Assembly: GCA_958428235.1 (NCBI GenBank)
Contig: CAUAFG010000027.1
Coordinates: 1-30,170, forward strand
Direction of reading: 5' to 3'
From: Faeciplasma sp900553675
GTDB taxonomy: Bacteria; Bacillota; Clostridia; Oscillospirales; Ruminococcaceae
Length of the DNA stretch: 30,170 nt
The stretch's first letter is position 1, and each line of letters opens with the position of its first letter. A program made the position numbers and the translations under genes. Below are positions 6,841-17,994 of this stretch, piece by piece. The notes under the pieces are model-generated. The model saw nothing but the letters and a program-made list of their open reading frames with translations. It was not told where the DNA came from and searched no databases.

Positions 6841-7438
6841 GGGTGCAGGTGAACAGGGTAAGGTCGTAGTCGGTGGAGGTCATATCCTCGATGGCGGTGG
6901 GCTGCAAAGTCTCTGTCTCGATGACCTCGTAGCGGAACTCATTGCCGTCCATGTCAGTCAAAATTACCATATCACCCGGATTCAGGCTTTTCAGGCTGCC
7001 GAAATGCGATTTGTAATTATGCGCGGCTATTACAAGATTGTTAAGATACGCCGTTCCGGAATAGCGGCAGGGGGCAAGCTTTAAATTCGGATAGCTCCAG
7101 TCGCTGATAACTGGCAGGTCGAGGTTCAGCACGGGGATTTCAAGCTTGGCTATATAATCCACGCCGTCAACCTGCTGCTTGGGCATTGACATATTCGGGT
7201 TGAGCTTATAGTCGGGGATCTCAATTTCAGTCGGCAGGGCTTCGGAGTCTGGGGCGGCGGGAGCAGCATTATCCGGAGGTTCGGGGATAAACTCCTCCAA
7301 AAGGCTTACCGCGTTATTTGCCGAGGTCTGGGCGCGGTGCTCGTCGTACATATTATAGCCCGAAAGGAAGATCGCCGAAAAAATCAGCAGCGAACCAATC
7401 GCTATAGGGATAATTCCCTTTTTTCCTGATGCGGACAT
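6794..7438 (-). CDS. Sortase, last gene of the pilus operon
   Basis: Membrane-bound transpeptidase of 214 residues, with a transmembrane segment at 8-27, a Pro/Ala/Glu-rich linker to about 85, then the catalytic barrel. Catalytic residues are visible: H140 in AAHNYKSHFG, C198 in TLFTC and R205 in SARLTVRC. It lacks the C-terminal second membrane segment of class C enzymes. In this position it probably anchors the finished pilus to the cell wall, a housekeeping-like role; the exact class (B- or D-like) is not certain. It starts 3 bases after the preceding pilin stop, so the two are co-translated. Its 3' end is duplicated at 4078-4125. Confidence 0.88.
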   Translation of the reverse strand: MSASGKKGIIPIAIGSLLIFSAIFLSGYNMYDEHRAQTSANNAVSLLEEFIPEPPDNAAPAAPDSEALPTEIEIPDYKLNPNMSMPKQQVDGVDYIAKLEIPVLNLDLPVISDWSYPNLKLAPCRYSGTAYLNNLVIAAHNYKSHFGSLKSLNPGDMVILTDMDGNEFRYEVIETETLQPTAIEDMTSTDYDLTLFTCTLGGSARLTVRCDKVE

Positions 7439-7441
7439 GAC

Positions 7442-8470
7442 TCAACCTCTGCGGCGAAGCATACCTATGGCGATGAAGAGCAGTCCCCCACAGGATAATA
7501 CGGGTACAGGCCACCAAAGCTGTCCGGTCTGCGGAAGAATAGGCTCATCAGGGGTGGGTTCATCAGGTTCGTCGGGAGTTGGCTCCTCCGGCGGGATTTC
7601 TAATTCCTCGGGGTCGTCGGACTCGGTCGGCGGATCGTCGGGGATGTCGGTGATATAGGTATTTGTGACTACAAAGGTGATACCCTCGCGGTAGATTCTT
7701 ACCGAATAGTCGGGGAGAAACTCCTCAACAACCGTCCAGCTATAGCTGCTGTCGAGCATACTCCATGAATAGCGCCAGTTGTTGGCATCGCTAAGGGTGA
7801 CAGTGTCCCAGACTATACCATCTCTTAAAAGCTGAACCGTTACCGAGTGGGGGCGCTGATGCTCATGTTCCAAATCGTTCCATACCTTAAGCACCTTGCG
7901 GTCGACATAATTAAAGGATGGCGTAGGCGGAACAGGGGTTGAATTGAACTTGGGGTCGACCGTTTGGGAATATACCCATTCGCCCGACTGTGTGTTGGGC
8001 AGCATTACTATAAACGGCGACGGCTCGTAAACAGTATTATTCTGGGTGTGACGAGCGCCGAGGACAAGGTAAAGTCCGGTTCCGAGCTTAGCTTCTCCGG
8101 TCGGGAAGGACAGGATTCCCTGCGAATCGGTTACGCCCTTATCGGTGGGGGTGATTGAATCGCGGAGGACATATCCCTCTAAGGTGGAGGCAAGTGTGCG
8201 CCATGCTTCATCGTCCTTGCCCTTGATATCAACATTAAAGCCGGAGAAATCGGGGGTTGTGGTAAATCCGCCATAGGCATCAACTTCGGCTATCTTATAT
8301 ATCGAGAATGAAGCGCCCGAAATGGAGGTTTCGCCGTCGGCATAGTTAATAGTCAACGCACAGTCGCGCGCGGTATCTATAACGCCGGACGCACTCAGAG
8401 TGGACGGCAGAAGAAGAAAAGCTATGCACAAGGCTAAAAGCGAGACGGTGAATCTCTTAAAATTCTTCAT
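7442..8470 (-). CDS. Minor (basal) pilin with LPQTG anchor and CnaB domain
   Basis: Secreted pilus subunit (342 residues). It has a signal peptide at 1-28 ending in LSASG; an N-terminal pilin-type domain (about 36-175) containing GASFSIYKIAEV; a CnaB-type domain (about 190-272; LKVWND..EHQRP.SV.VQLL.DG) expected to be stabilised by a Lys-Asn/Asp isopeptide bond; and a Pro/Glu/Asp-rich wall-spanning stalk (275-310). The sorting signal is LPQTG (312-316), a hydrophobic helix and RRRG. A short protein with a Pro-rich stalk next to the housekeeping-type sortase suits the base of the pilus. Its start overlaps the class C sortase stop by 14 bases. Confidence 0.88.
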   Translation of the reverse strand: MKNFKRFTVSLLALCIAFLLLPSTLSASGVIDTARDCALTINYADGETSISGASFSIYKIAEVDAYGGFTTTPDFSGFNVDIKGKDDEAWRTLASTLEGYVLRDSITPTDKGVTDSQGILSFPTGEAKLGTGLYLVLGARHTQNNTVYEPSPFIVMLPNTQSGEWVYSQTVDPKFNSTPVPPTPSFNYVDRKVLKVWNDLEHEHQRPHSVTVQLLRDGIVWDTVTLSDANNWRYSWSMLDSSYSWTVVEEFLPDYSVRIYREGITFVVTNTYITDIPDDPPTESDDPEELEIPPEEPTPDEPDEPTPDEPILPQTGQLWWPVPVLSCGGLLFIAIGMLRRRG

Positions 8471-9308
8471 TTGAATTACCTCCGTTTACATTTACTGTTT
8501 TTTTAGGAATCATCAGCACGATAAACAGCACCAGCAGCATTGGCAGGGCGACGACCGGCGCGACTACAATCGGGTCGATTTGCAGAGCGTCGGCAGTTAC
8601 GCGGACGGTTTGGGCGATCTCCTCGTTTTCGATACGGTGACCGCGGACAAGCAGTCTATGAGAATTTATGCCATAGGGGGTGCAGGTTACAAGGGTGCAG
8701 TAATCCTTTGCGGGGTCGATGGCAAGCGAATCCATCTCATAAGGAAGGACTATTAAAATCTGATCGACCTCATAGGTATAGGTTTGATTAAGCACCTGAA
8801 TTATAAAGGTATCGCCAAAGGTATGGCGGTCAAGGTCGGTGAAAAGCTTGGCAGACGGCAGACCGCGGTGTCCCGAAAGAACGGAGTGGCAGCCCTCGCC
8901 GCCGACCGGAAGCGAGGTTCCCTCGATATGTCCGATAGCAATTTGCAGCACCACTTCGTCGGTTCCGTGATATGTTGGAAGCGAGCAGCCGATAATGGGG
9001 ATTTCGATATATCCGATAATGCCGTTGCCGGAGACATTTAAAAGGCTTTCATACTCGGCTCGTTCCTCGTCGGTCATGGCATATATGTCTTTTTTTGTTA
9101 TAAGCGACTGATTATAGGTATAGGCAGCCTCGAAAAGCTCGTCGTACTTATCATCGTCCATGGTGGCGACATCTTCGGAATACACGGCTATTGCCCTTGT
9201 CTGGTGAAAGGAGTTCCAGTAATCGCTGACGGATGGATAAAGCACCAGCGCCAGACCGGCAAGCAGCGCGAGGAACAAAAGCGGGGTTGTATTGCGTTTT
9301 TTCTTCAT
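8457..9308 (-). CDS. srtC: Class C (pilin-polymerising) sortase
   Basis: Links pilin subunits through the LPxTG threonine and a pilin lysine. The 283-residue protein has the class C layout: membrane segments at 8-25 and 243-266 with the catalytic domain between. H147 lies in SGHRGLPSAKLFTDLD, C209 in TLVTCTPYG and R218 in SHRLLVRG. Class C enzymes usually carry a DP(F/W/Y) lid motif in the 70-80 region. Here the equivalent stretch reads KKDIYAMTDEE, so the lid proline and aromatic are not conserved. The gene lies between backbone and minor pilin genes, preceded by a stem-loop (9404-9436). Confidence 0.93.
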   Translation of the reverse strand: MKKKRNTTPLLFLALLAGLALVLYPSVSDYWNSFHQTRAIAVYSEDVATMDDDKYDELFEAAYTYNQSLITKKDIYAMTDEERAEYESLLNVSGNGIIGYIEIPIIGCSLPTYHGTDEVVLQIAIGHIEGTSLPVGGEGCHSVLSGHRGLPSAKLFTDLDRHTFGDTFIIQVLNQTYTYEVDQILIVLPYEMDSLAIDPAKDYCTLVTCTPYGINSHRLLVRGHRIENEEIAQTVRVTADALQIDPIVVAPVVALPMLLVLFIVLMIPKKTVNVNGGNSNEEF

Positions 9309-9403
9309 TGAGGGTTACCTCGGAACAAAATAGACAAAAGTTTGTGAAAAAGCCAATATGCGAAAGCTTGGCTTACAGATTTTGAGCTTTTTCATAAGCT
9401 TTG

Positions 9404-9436
9404 GAAGAAGACCCGGCGTTCAGCCAAGTCTTCTTC
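9404..9436. promoter_or_regulatory. Stem-loop between backbone pilin and sortase genes
   Basis: Perfect 9-bp stem GAAGAAGAC / GTCTTCTTC with an inner GGC/GCC pair. A second AAGCTT-based inverted repeat (about 9363-9402) is adjacent. The 170-base gap is the longest within the operon. It may attenuate or process the mRNA so that the sortase is made at a lower level than the pilin. Confidence 0.5.
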
Positions 9437-9478
9437 CTATGCGAAAATTTGCAAAATGCTAATATAGCTGCGGAATGA

Positions 9479-11305
9479 TTATTTTTCGTCGTTCATGCGC
9501 TTTTTAACGATAAGGAGAACGGTTGCGCCAACGAGGAGGATTGATCCTAAAACGTAGAAGATTGTGGTGCCTATGCCACCGGTTTCGGGAAGCTCGGTGC
9601 CAGAGTTGTTCTTAATCATAACATAGCCTGGATTATCTGTATCATATGGGTCAATTACACTACCATTATAGGAAGTTTTACCGTCAGCGCCAACCGTAAC
9701 GACAACAGGTGTTCTAAGCGGATTAAATGTAATAGGCGCCTTAGTTTCTTCGATTCTGTAATCGCCTGCATTAATACCTTTAATTATAAATTTACCTGAT
9801 GAATTCGTTTCAATAAGTGTAGCTTCATCTGGATTAGTGGTGTAACCATTGCAAATGTAAACATCTGGCTTACTAACATCTGTGTTTTCCTGTTTAGTGA
9901 ACTTATAATATACATTTCTTTGAGTTTCACCCGGTGCTGTGGAATTAAATACCTGATAAATCCTAAATATAGCGCCAGATAGATAACGCGGTGATGCTAA
10001 GTCGCCGGTGTACTTCGCGATATTATAATTAAATGTATACGTTTTAGTTGTAGCATCAGGTGTGAATGATGGTTTATCACCATATGAAACATTTGCTTTG
10101 TTTAGAACACCATCTGTTTTATCAACAGCATTTTTATCAACAATCGCTGAGTAATAAACAGTAACTGTCCATGAGGTAGTGTATGCACCGCCAGAACCTT
10201 TAGCGTTAATCTTATCATAGAAGGGTTCAAGGAATTTAATTCTGAAAGAATAACCGTTTAATTCAGAACCCTCTTTTATAACTTGATAATCAGTATCTCT
10301 TTGTAACTCACGAGGTGTTGTTCCATTAGTTACCTGATATGTAACGGTAAGCTTAGCGTGTCTTGTAGTATCGCCTGTTACATCTGCACCAACAACTTCG
10401 TCATCAGTAGGATCGTTAAATGTTAAACCTGAATCCATTTTATCGTTGAAATAAAGACTGGTTGTATAATAAGGAACAGTTATGAAGCTTCTGAAGTATA
10501 CTACATTTCCGACATCAGCTGTGTTAAAATCTTCATAAGATGTGCCATTGTGAACTTCCTTAGTCACTTTAGGTACTTCGTTCTTTTCATTAATATTTAC
10601 AGAGCTACCGCCAGCTGTTGTTAAGCTACAAAGTGCGCCAACAGAGCTGTCTAAAAGGTAGTAACCCAAGCCAGCATTAGTAAATATAACCTTGTAATCA
10701 TATTCAGCCGTATTCGTAATGCTACTATCGTTAATAGTATAAGTTGCGTTTGGATTTATAGGTTCACCAGGTCTTGATGCATATTCACCCTCTTTTTTAG
10801 CATATCGCAGAGCCTTTTATGCAAAATCAATAACAGGGGCTGAACCATCAGTAGCGCCAGGTATATTCCAAGATACATGGTTTGGAATGCTATTTGAGCC
10901 GTCAAGATAATCTTCAACCTTGAAGTATTTATAATTTTGACTGTCTTTTGCATTAAGCACAAAATCTCTCCAAGCTTCATTAACAATATAAGAGTAAGAT
11001 GTCTTTGTTTCGCCAGTTGTAGCATCAGTATACGTAGAAACATCATCCAAATAAAGAATCTGATAAAGCGAATAGGTTTCGCCATACTTGGCATTATTTA
11101 CATTTATTGTACCTCTATAACTAGTATCGGTAGGTTTGCCGCAAGTTGTATCAGAATCATTAAGAGGTTTCGTATAATTCTTTATTGGTTTTGTAACAAC
11201 GGGCTGTTCTGTTCCTCCACCAGCCGCCGCCCCCACACTAACACTCAAAGACAACAGCATTACTACCGCCAGCAACAAGCTGACTAATTTTTTTGCCTTT
11301 TTCAT
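9479..11305 (-). pseudogene. Backbone pilin interrupted by an in-frame TAA
   Basis: Major pilus subunit of about 607 residues if read through. Codons 1-162 give a signal peptide (KKLVSLLLAVVMLLSLSVSV..A), then a domain ending PVIDFA. Codon 163 is TAA (10817-10819). The same frame continues with KALRYAKKEGEYASRPG and on through GLGYYLLDSSVGALCSLTT, an isopeptide-type segment NEVPKVTKEV, a C-terminal CnaB-like domain with the E-box YRIEETKAP, and the anchor LPETG (about 572-576), hydrophobic helix and KKRMNDEK. No frame change is needed, so it is a single-codon nonsense change. A translated protein would be a 162-residue secreted fragment without an anchor. RBS AAGGAG precedes the start. Confidence 0.88.
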
Positions 11306-11368
11306 AACTTTTTTCTCCTTACATATATAAATTCTATTGATTAGTTTTTATACCGTTGGAAAGCCGAT

Positions 11369-14300
11369 CTACCCGCTTTCCCGCACTTTTTTATCCCGCA
11401 GCCTTTTTATCAGCGCAAGCGCCAGCGTTATTGCAATCACACCGCCGCCGAGCGTTTTTATCGGGCTTGTACCCTCACCACCGGTCTGAGGAAGCTCGTG
11501 CTTGGGGGAGGTGTCTACGGTGTTGGTGATTGTTATTGTGCCGGTGGTTATGCCGGAGTTGTTGGTGTATGCCGGCTCGCCGACTAAATCGGGGATACTG
11601 CTATCCGGCTTTTCTACTACGTAGTAGGTGTAGTAGACGGTTTTTTTGCCGTCTGAGCCGACGAGAACTTCTCCGGTTTTGGGGAGGTCCTTGATTAGTA
11701 CTTGCCAATTGTTTTCGGCTGAGATTTCAATAATATTGGAATCGAAACCGGAAGCAGCTAGATCTTTTATAGGGACATCTTCTGATTCCATTTTTTGCGG
11801 GATGGGATCGGTATGAACGATGCTTTTGGTACATCCATCAAAGCGATCTTGCTTACTTACGTAAGTAAGATTTACAGTTGTATCCTCGTTCGCAACAAAT
11901 GAATAAGAAAATGTCATTTTATCTTCTGCCATTTGCATTGACACCGATTCAGCACCATTCAGTGATAATTTTGAGGATCAGGTACGTTGTACTGATCATA
12001 ATTTTGTGTCTTCATTGTTAAAGTAACCGTAGAACCATATGGGCAGGTATATGTCGGTACAGTAAACGTAGGCCACTGAGTTGTTTGACAATTTATATTC
12101 ACATTTTGCGGCTTACTTCCCGGATCCTCATCAAGAATATATCTTCTCAACTCGAAGTGAATATTGCCTTGGCGGGTTGAGGTTATATCCTTGCCGTCTT
12201 TATCATGCCAACGCTTTATTACTTCAATTTCAGTGGTTTTCTTTTCATTGGGGATGTAATATGTATTACCGCCCTGACAGATGCGACCATCAAAATCAGC
12301 AGGAGCTTTCAACGGAGTTTTACCTGCAGGATCTTCGACTAAGAAATACCAATAATCTTTTAGTCCGAAGTAGCCCGCCGGCGTTACCGTCTCCACAAGG
12401 TAACAAGCTCTGTTGAACGGTACGTTGTTTATTATTATTTTACCTTGCGCGTCAGGTTTAAACTTTACCGGTTTGGTGGGATCTTTATCGGACATAACTC
12501 TGTAATATTCACCATCGTCACCGTAGCAGTACAGCTCAAATTCAACATCTTTCAAGACCTCAAAATAGTTATCGGCGTCGACCTTTACAAATTCCACTCC
12601 GCCGGTTGCACCAGAGGCTGTGATTTCCTCCATATTGAAGCTTACATCCTTCTTTGAATCCTGAGGGTCTGTAGAAACTCCTGAAATGGATGCTTCATTC
12701 TGAAGGCTCTTGTTTACATTAAATTCTTTATTTAATGATATAACGCCGTAGCTGTAAACAATTTTCAGCGGTGTTGAATCAGGCAATCTCATTGAAATTG
12801 TTGACTATTTAAACCAGTTGTTACCACCGTTATCTGAGTCTACTCCCGACTCTATCTTAGACTTAAGACTTCCCATATTAAGCTCTGCTTCGCTGCCGTC
12901 ATTGTTTATCTTATATACATGAAGCGATGTTTCATCGAGCTTAAGAACGTAGGGATCATTTTTATCGCTCAGCCGAAGCTTTATCGTATCAACAAAGTCA
13001 AGATACTCTGTATCAGGTACCAGATCCAAACCATCCGGATTTACCATTACTGTATACGGAATTATGTTGTCATCAATTGTTCCGTAGGATTTTGAAATCG
13101 GCGGCTTGGTGTCGTCCTTGGTTACTGTCTGGGTCTGCGTTTTGGTGTCTATGGGTGTGCCATTGCCATATGTCAGCTCGGCAGTGTTTGCAAACGAAGC
13201 CTCAGGAAGACCGTCAGCATTTATGCCAAACTCAGCATCATCATTAATTCTAGTATGAACCTCAAAGTTTAGCTTGTTCGGTGTCTTTATCTTAACAACA
13301 TCCTCAGGTATTGTAATGATGATATCATTGCCTCTTATTTCGGTCTGACACGTAAGCCTAGGATTGTCTTTAATGATATGCTCGCCAGCTGTTGTAATAT
13401 CGCCGCCCCACCACAAATCCTGAATCTGAACAGAAATCTTTGTAAGAGTCAAACCGTCAGGAAGATGTTCAATAAGTTTTAAGTCACCACTTTCATAGTC
13501 AGACGGCGGTGAAACAAATACCTTCCACGATAAAACTCCGACCTTGTTCGGGTCTCTGTCAAAATACTCATGCTGAGTATTTGCTCCTCCATTTTCGTTG
13601 TTTAAATCGACCTTCTTCAGGGCTGGATAGTATTTTATCCAAGACCATTTTTCTTTCTTGCCGTTTACACTGCCTTTATTTCCGAACTCACGCTCGGAGT
13701 CAGTCAGAACGCCGGTTGATGAATATACAAAAGTAAACGATTCGCCCTTTTTCAGCTTGGTAGTAAAGTCAATTTTGAATCCGCGTATTTTACCGTCTGC
13801 AGTGTTGCGGCTAACGGTATAATTATATTTCTCTTTCGGAATAGCTTTTTCTATCGCCTTGCACAAGTCATTAAACTGACCTTCAGTAATATACTGATCA
13901 CCTTGCCAACCATAATTCAGCCAGTCCTCATAATACCAATTGGCAGGGATATCGCCCTTATCGGCTGTAATTGTAACCTTCCAGCTGACATCTGCAGTGC
14001 CATCACCGCTTGGAACAACTGATAGCGCGTTCTTGCTAACAGGGTCGAGCTCAGGAAGAGGAACTACAGCTATTGATTCAGCGGGCTTTTCATTCGGCTT
14101 TCCGATTGTTGCCTTATTTGTTTCTTCACTTGCTTCCAATTTCGGCGTTACCGGTGTGCTGTATTCAATTGTATAGGTACCATTTGAACCATCTGGGAAT
14201 CTATAAGGCCAACTGTCAATTTTAATTATATTGCCATTCGAGTCTTTCATTTCAAGCGGAAGCTTATTGAGCAGAACACCGTTAAGCTCGTCCCTAAGTT

Positions 14301-17300
14301 CCCAGCCGGAAATGTCGTGCTTTCCGTCGTTAATGGTGATTTTCCAATCAATCTGATCACCGTTCAGCGCTCCTACCTTTGAAATATAGTTCTGCCCGAT
14401 TGTCAGTGGAAAATCATCCCGATTTTCTATTATTGTGTCATCATTACGCCTTGTTGAAACGACAACATTGTTGTTAGTGCCTATATCAACGGTGGAATCA
14501 GTCGGCATGTCAGAAAGCTTTGCATTATACGTAATTATATACTCGGTGTTGGCCGCCATTTTCGGAAGGTCATTGATTTCAAAACCGTTTGCAGTTAATG
14601 TCGGAGTACACGGAACATTCTGATCATTAAGGGTAACGGTGATACCTTCCACACCGCCGACAAGCTCAACGCCTTCCATAGTATCCTTAACTCTGACCGG
14701 ATTAGTTGTTCCGTTATGATCGGTTTTAACTTTGATAGTGTACTTTATAATGCCGTTAGCCCTGTCTATTACAGCACCTGTCTTCTCAGGCGTAGCATCG
14801 ACCAATCCTTGTCGCTTATATCAAAATCATATTCAACCTTCAGGTTATTGCCGAAATCAATATTTACCTTGTCGCCGTCAAACTTGCCTTCATTAATTTC
14901 AGCCTTTATGATAACATCGCCGATAATCGCATTGCCGGTTTCATTACTTTCAACATATGTCGGCAGAAACTCAATATGAACGGTATTATCATTACTTACA
15001 GTGAAAGAGCCTATCTTGGTTGCACCATTATATACATTGCCGCCAGTCAAGTCGACATTTTTAAATGCATCCGGCAGTTGATACTTAATAGTATTATTTT
15101 CTTCCTGCAACTTACGCGCCGGAAGCATATAGTCAAGCTTGAAGCGCACCTGCTCTCCCTTTTTAATTACATAATCCGCAGGGGCATCTTTCCATGAATT
15201 GTTTTCATTATATTGAAGCGTTACTTTAGTTATGTAATTCGTAAAGTCAGTCTCAGCACCAGCTTCTCTTGGCATAGCCTGAACAGCAGACATCATAAGC
15301 GGCTGTTCTAACAGATTTACTTCTACCAAATATGCAGTAGCCAGCGGCTCGAATCCGAGAATCACTTCGACAGTTTTCTCGGTATAGCATATTTCCGTAT
15401 GAATATGCTCCTCAAGCAAGCAGATAAGTGCACAGTCATCATCATAGCACTCGAAGCTATGAGTATGCTCAACCTTGCCACAGAACGTATCCAACTCATC
15501 GGACGTATCCAAATAGCACTCCTCACCATGCAAATGCTCTTCAAGAATGCAAATCATCATACCATTCTCATCAAAGCATTCCGCCGCATGGGTATGCTCA
15601 ACCTTGCCGCAGAATGTCTCCAACTCGGCAGATGTATCTACATAGCACTCCTCCCCATGAGTATGCTCCTCAATTCCGCAGCTGATTACGCCGTTGGAGT
15701 CGATGCACTCTTCACCATGGGTATGCTCAAGCTTGCCGCAGAACGCCTCGCGCTCGGCGGATGTATCCAGATAGCACTCCTCGGCATGAGTGTGCTCCTC
15801 TATTCCGCAGACAATCGCACCGTTTTCGTCGATACATTCATCCGCATGGACGTGTTCCTCCATGCCGCAGATGATAATCCTGCTGTCGGGCTCCGGCTCC
15901 GGCTCATCCGAGGGATAGCACTCGTCGGTGTGAGTGTGCTCCTCCATGCCGCAGACCAAAATCCAGTTTCCGTAGCAAATCGTGCTGTGAACGTGACCCT
16001 CCGACTCCTCAAGCTCGCAGATAAGGTTGCCGTCAGCGTCGAAGCAGCCGCCCTCAGCGGTGTGGACATGCGCGCCCTCGCCCTTGGCAATCGTGCAGGT
16101 AAGCTCGTCGGCATTGTCGATATAGCCCAGATTAACTAAATCGTCCGAACTATCCGATGTGCCCATGCAGTCCTGCGTGTGGATATGCTCAAGCACCTCG
16201 GTCATGCCGCAGATAAGGGCTCCGTTTTCGTCGAAGCAGCTGTCGTCGTGTCGGTGAAGAATAATCTCGGTCATGCCGCAGATAGGCTCTCCCCTGCCGT
16301 CGGTTTCTGCTGTATTATCAATAATGTTGTCGTCTAAAATATTGTTTTCGGGGATGCTATTTTCGGGATTCTTGTCCGCGGGCAATCCCTCAGCCTCGCC
16401 ATTCTGCGCAAAGCCGTCGGCTGAGTCCTCAGGGAAAGGCAAAGCCGAGCTGTCATCTGTAAACGACGGCTCCTCGGGGATTTCGCAAACAAGGACTCTA
16501 TTCTGAGCATAGCAATCATCAGTGTGAACGTGACCCTGCTCACCATCTGCAATAGTGCAGATAAGCGCCGAGTTTGACTGATAGCACTCCGGCGTGTGGG
16601 TGTGACCCGCGCTCTCCGGCATGGTGCAGATAAGCGCACCGGCTTCATCAAAGCAGCCCTCGCCGTGGATGTGACCCTCGCCCTCAATCAGCGGGCAGGT
16701 CAGCTCATTTGTATTCAGATAACATTCGTCGGTGTGCACATGAGCGGTCGCTTCGGGCATGGTGCAGATAAGCTCGCCGCGCTCGGTTATGTAGCAGTCG
16801 TCGGTGTGGATGTGACCGGCAGCGCTGTCAAGACCGGTATCAATACCATTATTAAGACCGTTGTCAAAAGCATTGTCAAGACTGCCGTCAACGATACTAT
16901 CTATGGGATTCTCGATGCCGCCAAGCTCGCCGGAAAGCACCGGATCGAGGTCGGACATAAGATAGCAGCCGTCTGTATGTGTGTGCGGGAATATCTCCGG
17001 AAGGGTGCAGACAAGCACTCCGTTTTCATCAAAGCAGAACTCGTTGTGGGAATGTACCACAAAGTCGCTGTAGCCGCAGATGTATTCGCCGTCTAAGCCA
17101 ATGCAGGCGTCGGTGTGGATATGCAAACCAAGCGTCTCGGCTGTGCATACAAGCACCTGCTCGGTTGGTGTTTCTTCCTTAACGTAGCAGGCTTCGGTGT
17201 GGGTGTGCTCCTCGATGCCGCAGCTGGGATCTCTCTCCAAAGTAAGGGCGGGGAGAATCAGCGCATAGGTAGTGCAGAACACTACAATGCATGCCAGAAC

Positions 17301-17399
17301 GCTTACAATTCTTTTCCATATGCTTTTGCGGCGATTCTTCGCGACTGCCACTGACACATCCTGCAAAGCAATATTTTGCAATTCAAGCTCCCCTTTCAT
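11369..17399 (-). pseudogene. Giant pilus tip adhesin with HxHxxxC repeats, broken in three places
   Basis: Read as one gene it would encode about 2,010 residues. The N-terminus has a cytoplasmic lead and a membrane segment (about 29-50) ending TTYALILPALTLE, as in sortase-anchored Clostridia adhesins. Residues about 60-672 carry 22 copies of an H-x-H-x3-C motif. Large beta-rich fibre domains follow, then CnaB-like segments (EFELYCYGDDGEYYRV...CYLVETVTPAGY) and the LPQTG anchor with hydrophobic helix and basic tail. Three lesions interrupt it: a 1-base loss near 14797-14805, an in-frame TAG at 12805-12807, and a 1-base loss near 11957-11962. On each side the encoded protein continues sensibly in the other frame. 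In the operon it lies between signal peptidase and backbone pilin, the usual tip-adhesin position. Confidence 0.85.
15384..15869. repeat. 129-bp tandem repeat inside the adhesin gene
   Basis: About 3.8 units of 43 codons (residues 511-672). Each has two HxHxxxC modules and the linker Y.DTS.E...F.CGK. The DNA as well as the protein is similar between units, indicating recent expansion. Confidence 0.75.
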
Positions 17400-17409
17400 A
17401 AGATTTTTA

Positions 17410-17994
17410 TTACTTAACTACTCCCATTCGGTTAAAGGGCCATACTCGGAACAGTATTTTTCCGACTATCTGCTCCTGCGAAACGCATCCGACAGCGGTG
17501 TTTCTTGAATCTACCGATGTAGAGCGGTGATCTCCCATAACAAAATACCTGCCGTCTGGCACCTGAAAAGGCATTTCGATATTACAGTCGCCGAGGGATT
17601 TTTCAAAGACATAAGGCTCGTCAAGCATAACGTCGTTGACGTAAACCGTGCCGTCCTCCTCGATGTTTATCCAATCTCCGGGACCGCATATTATGCGTTT
17701 TACAAGTATCTTATTATTATAATAGAAGGCGGTGATGTCGCCCGGCTTGAAATCCGAGGTTTTAACACTGAAAATAATCTCGCCGTCCATAAGCGACGGA
17801 GTCATTGAGTTGCCGTAGATCTGCAAAACCGGAAGCCACAGAGTAGCCACAAGAATTGCTATCGCGGCGACGGTTATCAGCGTGTAGATGGTGCTGCGAA
17901 AAACCGTTCGGTAGCGGCTTTTGTATTTTACCCTTTTCAGCTCTGATTCCAGCTGTTTGACGGACGGCATATCGCGGGTTTTACGCTTTTTCAC
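17410..17994 (-). CDS. Signal peptidase I of the pilus operon
   Basis: Membrane serine protease (194 residues) that removes signal peptides, here probably dedicated to the pilins. It has a basic cytoplasmic N-terminus, one membrane segment (33-55), catalytic S63 in GNSMTPSL, catalytic K99 in LVKRIIC.PGD, and the conserved VMGDHRSTSVDSR box near the end. Pilus operons of Firmicutes commonly encode such an enzyme (SipA/SipW-like). It overlaps the upstream coiled-coil gene by 14 bases and ends 10 bases before the adhesin start. Confidence 0.93.
   Translation of the reverse strand: MKKRKTRDMPSVKQLESELKRVKYKSRYRTVFRSTIYTLITVAAIAILVATLWLPVLQIYGNSMTPSLMDGEIIFSVKTSDFKPGDITAFYYNNKILVKRIICGPGDWINIEEDGTVYVNDVMLDEPYVFEKSLGDCNIEMPFQVPDGRYFVMGDHRSTSVDSRNTAVGCVSQEQIVGKILFRVWPFNRMGVVK

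Noticed and set aside
15399..16139. 246-codon plus-strand frame
   Set aside because: Mirror image of the adhesin repeat array; the repeats create a long open antisense frame.
15384..17222. CRISPR-like repeat array
   Set aside because: The repeats are coding, in frame, and lack unique spacers of constant length.
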